Assembly: GCA_944989445.1 (NCBI GenBank)
Contig: CALYLW010000725.1
Location: 1 to 64,000, forward strand
DNA: 64,000 nt
DNA from: Ampullaceana balthica
Lineage: Eukaryota; Mollusca; Gastropoda; Lymnaeidae
Reading direction: 5' to 3'
Below the pieces are notes generated by a model. That model was not told the origin of the DNA and searched no databases. It saw only the letters and a program-made list of their open reading frames with translations. The translations under genes and the position numbers were made by a program. How positions within the stretch are numbered: position 1 is the stretch's first letter; each line of letters begins with the position of its first letter. Below, one piece after another: positions 58,729-64,000 of this stretch.

Positions 58729-59198
58729 TTGGTTATAGGTACGAACATTTTATGCACTTGTCTTTTTGGGACAGTGTGGTAGCTATAGCAAAGGTACATT
58801 TCTATAATCAATTCAGAATAAGAAAATTGTTGTGTAACTCTCTAACCTATTTTTAAACAAACACAAATGTTTAATGCCTCTTAATTAAATTTTCTACTAT
58901 AATTAATTTTCTTTGTCCTCGTGCGTCAAACACCCAGTATATTGAACCTGATCAGGGGATCTCAAACTGACCACCCCCCAATTAGATAAAGCCAAACAAA
59001 TAGATTTTAATATTCCATTAAGAGAGATGTGATGATTTATTTAGTTAATTTAGGAGCACCTAAACTATGAGTTTGATCTTGGCCCTAAACCATACACTAT
59101 TTATTTCACTTAACATCTCAACATTTCGGACAAAAATATATGTCTGTATTAGAAACTCACATACAGCTTGAAAAAGTAAAGAATATATTTTTAATAGG
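58729..59198. other. AT-rich spacer, nothing recognised
   Basis: GATCAGGGGATCTCAAACTG at about 58950 is hAT-end-like, but no partner was found. Confidence 0.4.
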
Positions 59199-59970
59199 GT
59201 TGCGGAAATTAACGATTAATTTCTCGATTAATCGTTAAAAGTTTTTGACGATTAAAATCTTTTAACTATTAATTGACCAACCACTTATAAATGTACTGGA
59301 AGTCAAAAAGTAAAATATTTCGGCCGATAAATATAAACTAATTTCTAGACGATTACACGAACATTTTGGTTTTAAAATATTGACTGACGTGAATATTCAA
59401 AATGTTGATAAAGATTATTGTGTCCATTGAGAGAAATCGTTTGCCTACCATGCAATGTTCCATCTAAGGCTAAGCTTCGTTGGTCCGTGTGCAAAGTTAA
59501 AAAAAACTCGTGTGCAAAGTAGCACAAAGACCATTTGTTGTGCAATATTTTACAAAATTTGCTGCACGGTGATTCTAAACTCCTGCGTGGCTTTGGTCAA
59601 ATATCAGCGCAGCCGTGCTGCTTGAAGGGAACATTACTACCTTGGTTCTAACATTTCGCTTACGTATCCCATGCAAACCAAACATCCACTACAGTATCAA
59701 AAACTTCAGCTGAGACAATCTAAAGCTATGTGAATGATTTTTCAGCTCGGCTGGTTATATTGTCAATTAGACCCGCTCATCACTTATGACTTATGCCATC
59801 ACAAATAATGTCAACACACTTTTCTGTTAGCGTAGTTGGTTTAGAGATAACATATAAATTAGACATTTCAGTGTTATTTAGATTTTCAATAAGAACGTTT
59901 AATAAGTGTTACTTATGACGTCGTAATTTTAATTTTGGGCTTTAATCGAAATTAACGATTAATTAAAAAG
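59199..59970. mobile_element. MITE of the CGATTAAT family, copy 3
   Basis: It begins GGGTTGCGGAAATTAACGAT and runs parallel to the copy at 10035-10820. The right end is cut after CGAAATTAACGATTAATTAA. Confidence 0.55.
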
Positions 59971-60219
59971 TTTATTTATAACAGAGAATAATTTTAGTTT
60001 GATATAATGTAAACATTAATAAACGAGTAATTTAAGGATTGGTTATAGTGAATAAATAAACAAACATTTAAGCCTCACTAGATAATTATGTAAAAACAAA
60101 ATTTTCCTTAATCATCTCAAAAACTATAATGGACCAGAACTAAATACAAAAATATTACCATAATACGTTTTAAAAATCTAAATATTACTTACGTCAATAT
60201 GTATTTTATGTTATTGTTT

Positions 60220-60243
60220 CTGATGAAGGCATTAGCCGAAACA
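60220..60243 (+). ncRNA. Hammerhead-ribozyme-like core motif
   Basis: CTGATGA, then A, a GGC-ATTA-GCC hairpin and GAAAC reproduce the two conserved hammerhead strands around stem II. One extra A precedes the stem, and no convincing stem I or III could be drawn from the flanks. Penelope-like and other retroelements are known to carry hammerhead motifs. It may be a decayed ribozyme or a retroelement end that only looks like one. Confidence 0.25.
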
Positions 60244-60729
60244 TCTACTGTTGTATTAGTTTAAAAATAAAGCTCAAATTTATTGTTTTCATTGGACAAT
60301 TTGTTTGTGTATTTTGTATTTTATTTAAAAGCTTTATCGCAGTCCCATTTTATATGATATATCAATGAAAGATTACAAAATCCAAAAATAGCACTATTCT
60401 TAAAAAGGGGACCTTTTACAAATGTAAATAATAATACGAAACTAAAACGCTACCTTACCTTGATAAGACCTTTACTAGAATATGCATCTGCAGTATGGGA
60501 CCCATCCAAAAAAGAAGACATTGGTAAACCATAACAAATTCGAATAAGAGCTTCCAGATTCATAGCTGGAGAATATCAACATTGACAGGAGTGAAACCAT
60601 TACTTAAATCATTAAACATAGAAACAATCGAGAGTAAAGGAACAAATAGTAAATTTGTAATAAATGGTAAGGCATTTAATTCAAACAAGGAATTACAACA
60701 AAAAAGATAATATAATACAACCTTTAGAT

Positions 60730-62024
60730 CAGTGGTTCTTAACCTTTTTGGGTCCTTGCACCCCTTCAGATGCCCCAAAAAGTTCATGCACCCCCTCGTG
60801 AAACTTGCAGAAATTGCATAATAAATTATGTTTATTTTAGGATCACAACAATTTGACAATAGGCAACACGGAATTTAGTGACATATATTCTGCTTCTTAT
60901 GATCAATGAGCGATTTAAATCTGGGGACTGTTTTGGACAAAGCAACTCTAATCTAATCCTCTGCATTCAAATTATTCCTTTCCTTGGTTTTAATCGTCAA
61001 AAGTGTAGAGAATCCTGCTTCACAGATATAGGTTGTGGCAAATGGAATGAGTCAGTACTGCCCTCTTGGCTAGTTGTGGGTAGGAATATAGCCGGGCGCA
61101 CCAAAATGCAATCAAGGTATTGCAACTGAAGGCACTTTTCAGTACTTCTCTGGTTCTAAAATCACGCAGTTCATCTTTGCAAGGTCATTCTCATCAATGT
61201 TGTCCAAGTCACACAGAAAAGGATTGCGAATCCAAACATCTTTCCTAGCAAATTTCCAAATTTTTTGACATAAATACCCATCAAAGGACCTTTGCAATGT
61301 TGCTCTGAAATTTCCCCTTTGATGTTTCCAGGCTGTGATCCCTCAGTGCTTCCTTCTGCAGCAGATATTACAACTTCATCCAAGAGTGGAAAGTTGGCCA
61401 AGTTTGACTTTTTCTAGTTGTCGTTGGAATAGTGGCAGTTTGTTAATGAAGGCTTGCAATCTCTCAGTAGCATCCATTACAGTGAAAGCAGGTCCTTGGA
61501 GAGATGTGTTCAACTCATTCAAGATGGAGACGATGTCTGCCAGGTATGCCAAGTAATGAATGAAATTTCACAGTCAAACTTGTCAGCAAGATCACTCCCT
61601 TTTTTTGGCAAGAAAATGGCAAGCTCCACTCTCAGTTCTACTAACCGAGAAAGTATCCGTCACCTAGACAACCAACGCACCTCAGTGTGGTAGAGCAGAA
61701 CTTCATGCTCAGAGCCCACATCCTGACAGAACAAAACGAAATTCAGAGGAACACGTAGAGCGAACCGTTCATTTTGCGAAAACGTTTTTCCATCAAGTTT
61801 CGACATGCGCAGAATGATGCGCGAACAAGTATCCAAGTACATATCGGAAATGTTTTATATGGACGCCTTTCGACGCTGCATTCCTTGTTTATGGTTTACA
61901 TTTTCAGATTATCAGTTTTTCTTTCTTTTTTTCCTTCTTTTTTGTCTCTGAATCGTTCATGTACCCCTTGGAACCTGCTCATGCTCCCCTTGGGGGTGCA
62001 TGCCCCACTGGTTAAGAACCCCTG
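60730..62024 (-). mobile_element. hAT element nested in the LINE
   Basis: Ends are CAGTGGTTCTTAACC and GGTTAAGAACCCCTG, a 15-bp inverted repeat with one mismatch. Flanks CTTTAGAT and TCTGAGAT are plausible diverged 8-bp duplications (five of eight match), and the intact LINE copies read CTCAGATA there. The C-rich sub-termini (TGCACCCCTT, CATGCACCCCC) are usual for this hAT group. Confidence 0.78.
61171..61842 (-). pseudogene. hAT transposase, C-terminal remnant
   Basis: On the minus strand LLYHTEVRWLSR, the conserved block around the last catalytic region of ZBED/SCAND3-type hAT transposases, is preceded by FALRVPLNFVLFCQD. Further on, in another frame, comes LANFPLLDEVVISAAEGSTE. Several stops lie between the blocks. 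The N-terminal half and BED finger are absent, so it could not act alone. Confidence 0.72.
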
Positions 62025-62214
62025 TCTGAGATATAAAAAAAAATTCAGTAGATGCGTGCGTGAAATGGGTTCCTTGATCAAACCAGGTAATCAAACACAC
62101 TATAAACATTTAAAACACTAGTAAAAATGCATAAATAGACATGAACCACGGATAAGCGTAAATCTTCAATATAGAAGAAGTGTCTGTAACAGGTACAATA
62201 AGGCAAAAGAATCC

Positions 62215-62526
62215 TATAGTGTCCAAATTACTTAAAATTGATTCAAATATATAATGCATTGTCAAATATTAATGTCTATATAGAAGACACAAACACATAT
62301 GACATATGGATTGACTCTAGTTGTCTAGGAGTAATGTTATCAATTCTTACATTTAATTTTGGCTCTAGCCCCCAGTGTTTAGTATTAATTCTAATCTCGA
62401 ACTACAATACTAAACTTAAACTTAAACACATAAATGATGAAACATATAAATAAAGACACATGACGCCTCTGTCTACAACAGAGATAATATTTAATTACAT
62501 AAAATATATACAGAATGAAATAGATA
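62215..62526. other. AT-rich spacer, nothing recognised
   Basis: The first part (to about 62260) is similar to the sequence after the LINE end at 13290; no gene is seen. Confidence 0.4.
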
Positions 62527-64000
62527 ATCTAGAATATAAAGCTCAGTTGGTGTTTGTAACTTTGTATGTTTGTCTGTTTGTATGTTTGTATGTTTGTATG
62601 TTTCAAATTTCGACTTTCTGTTAGACAGTCACGGAAAAACAAAATGACGGACGGGGACCAAATTTGGAAGGACGATTCCTTTTACCCTGAAGGTGGTTTT
62701 AAGTTACTTTTTGTAATTGTCCCTTTTGCCCGAATGTCGTAAATTAAATAATCAGAAAATGCGGAGACAAAGAATACAAAATTTAACCTCATTTCTGTAT
62801 TGAACAAATTTACGCGGACGTTCAAATGCCGTTCAAAGCGAGTTACTTTTGGTGACATTTTTCTTCCCCAATACTTTATTTTCAGCCGTGCGCATTTGAA
62901 AAAATATTATAATGTCTAATTACTGTGCGCACATTTTCGTGTACGCTTCATAATTTGAGCTGTGTAGTACAAAACATTGTCATTTTCTTTACTGTTACTT
63001 TCTATATATTAGATAGACACGTAAACATATTTAATTACAAATGCCACAATATTCATTACATTTAATTGTTACACGTTTAAATTTAATTGCGAATTTGTTT
63101 TAATTATTTTCTGTTCCATAACTCGACATTTAATGAAAAACCTATTTATGTAATAATTGTGTCAGTATTTTTTTCAAGGTTTCATTTTTAGCGGTGCGCG
63201 TTTTAAAATCTTTTATCGCCTGATTACTGTGCGCACATTTTCGTGTACGCATCTTAAATTTAGCTGTGGCCTATTAATATAACGTTTATATTTTGTTTTT
63301 CTTTTACATAAGCTATTGTCTTTTACACAACCTATACACTTATACTATTTAAACTTAGGCTACCGGACCTATTAACATAAGTAGATTAAACTAAATGAAG
63401 TGATCCTGAAAACGCTTAATTATTTTGTATTGCGAATTGAATATGTTATGTTCATTCCTTTGATGATGGATTAACATTGGCCATTTTTAAAATCGATTAT
63501 TGTCATGGTTTCACATTCGTTTTTAACATAAAATTTATTTGTTTTATTTGTTTTTTTTAAAATTAGGAATATAGCCTAATTTCTTTATTTATCTTTATTA
63601 TCTTTATCTCATAGACGCTGTTGCAAATATTGTATTAATTACAATTGTGTTACGATGCAGTGTCGTAAATATATAAGAGCTTTTTCAGTGACGACAGTGG
63701 CAGAGATCTTTTCGAAAATTGTCAACAAAGCAGTGTCCTTTTTTTTAATGGATACAAACAAACAAACATAAAAATATCAACTGAACTTTATATATTACAT
63801 GTGCGTTTAAATTATTATATTTCAATTATTTTCACGATGCATTGTATTAATATTTTACATGCAATGAATAAAATTGTGATTTTTAAAAAATTAATTCATA
63901 ACTCGATATTTAATGTAGCGAGTTTATTTTCTGTTGAAAGTGATGGCCTATTTTAAATAAACTTACACTTTAAAACAGTTTACTTAAGCTTTATATACAC
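62527..64000 (+). mobile_element. Second copy of the non-autonomous Helitron, 5' part, running off the window
   Basis: It starts TCTAGAATATAAAGCTCAGT after an A and follows the minus-strand sequence of 34714-38590 (ACGGACGGGGACCAAATTTG, TGTCCCTTTTGCCCGAA, ACTGTGCGCACATTTTCGTG, and at 63660 GTGTCGTAAATATATAAGAG). Repeated ATTACTGTGCGCACATTTTC units occur at about 62920 and 63225. The LINE present in the other copy is missing here. Confidence 0.65.

Larger units (their letters stand above)
60380..62210 (+). mobile_element. LINE family 2, decayed 3' fragment interrupted by a hAT
   Basis: The left part (to 60729) matches RPVLEYASAVWDPS-type coding with stops. After the hAT, the sequence resumes at about 62033 and ends with AAGCGTAAATC and GTGTCTGTAACAGGTACAAT, the family's 3' end. 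The break falls in the block that reads CCCTCAGATAGACAT in the copy at 35340. Confidence 0.75.

Overview
The window looks like nuclear DNA of a gastropod mollusc, most likely a freshwater pulmonate snail such as a planorbid. It is AT-rich, crowded with transposable elements, and carries genes of the FREP type (one immunoglobulin-like domain, a coiled-coil interceding region, a C-terminal fibrinogen-related domain), an architecture known from snail haemolymph immune lectins. Species assignment is inference; no search was run. No tRNA, rRNA, operon or prokaryotic signal was found.

The organising theme is a decayed tandem FREP cluster, all members on the + strand. FREP-A (6019-9496) is a pseudogene with at least five independent lesions, including an LTR retrotransposon in its last exon. 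FREP-C (30275-33878) is nearly complete: TATA box, signal-peptide exon, IgSF/interceding exon and three fibrinogen exons with consistent splice sites and phases. It has one visible lesion, a frameshift in the interceding region. Two much older relics keep a recognisable piece of the last fibrinogen exon (25391-25490 and 40334-40430), each downstream of a TATA-like site similar to that of FREP-C (20764 and 38951). A fifth relic keeps only the promoter and 5' leader (48030-51050), split by a hAT transposon with a perfect 8-bp target duplication.

The rest is mobile DNA. Region by region: 0.5-2 kb nested TIR elements; 2.3-3.7 kb a 5'-truncated LINE; 4.2-4.6 kb a tRNA-like SINE; 6-9.5 kb FREP-A; 9.9-13.3 kb nested DNA transposons and LINE 3' ends (one RTE-type); 14.7-16.4 kb a TIR element; 17.1 kb a mariner remnant; 18-20 kb a minisatellite and a foldback element; 21.2-23.7 kb a TIR element; 24.2 kb a MITE; 26.3-27.1 kb an unexplained GC-rich island; 30-34 kb FREP-C; 34.7-38.6 kb a non-autonomous Helitron with a LINE inside it; 39-40 kb two tandem TIR elements; 41.2-47 kb a dead Helitron with Rep, protease-like and Pif1-type helicase regions; 47-51 kb a foldback and the hAT in the relic promoter; 52-53.3 kb a degenerate roughly 320-bp tandem repeat; 53.6-55.5 kb two TIR elements and a minisatellite; 55.7-58.7 kb a hAT transposase with a LINE nested in it; 60.4-62.2 kb a LINE with a hAT nested in it; 62.5-64 kb a second, inverted copy of the non-autonomous Helitron.

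Only FREP-C, and possibly one small exon on the minus strand (27933-28104), are candidates for a host gene. All transposase, reverse transcriptase and helicase frames seen are broken or truncated.
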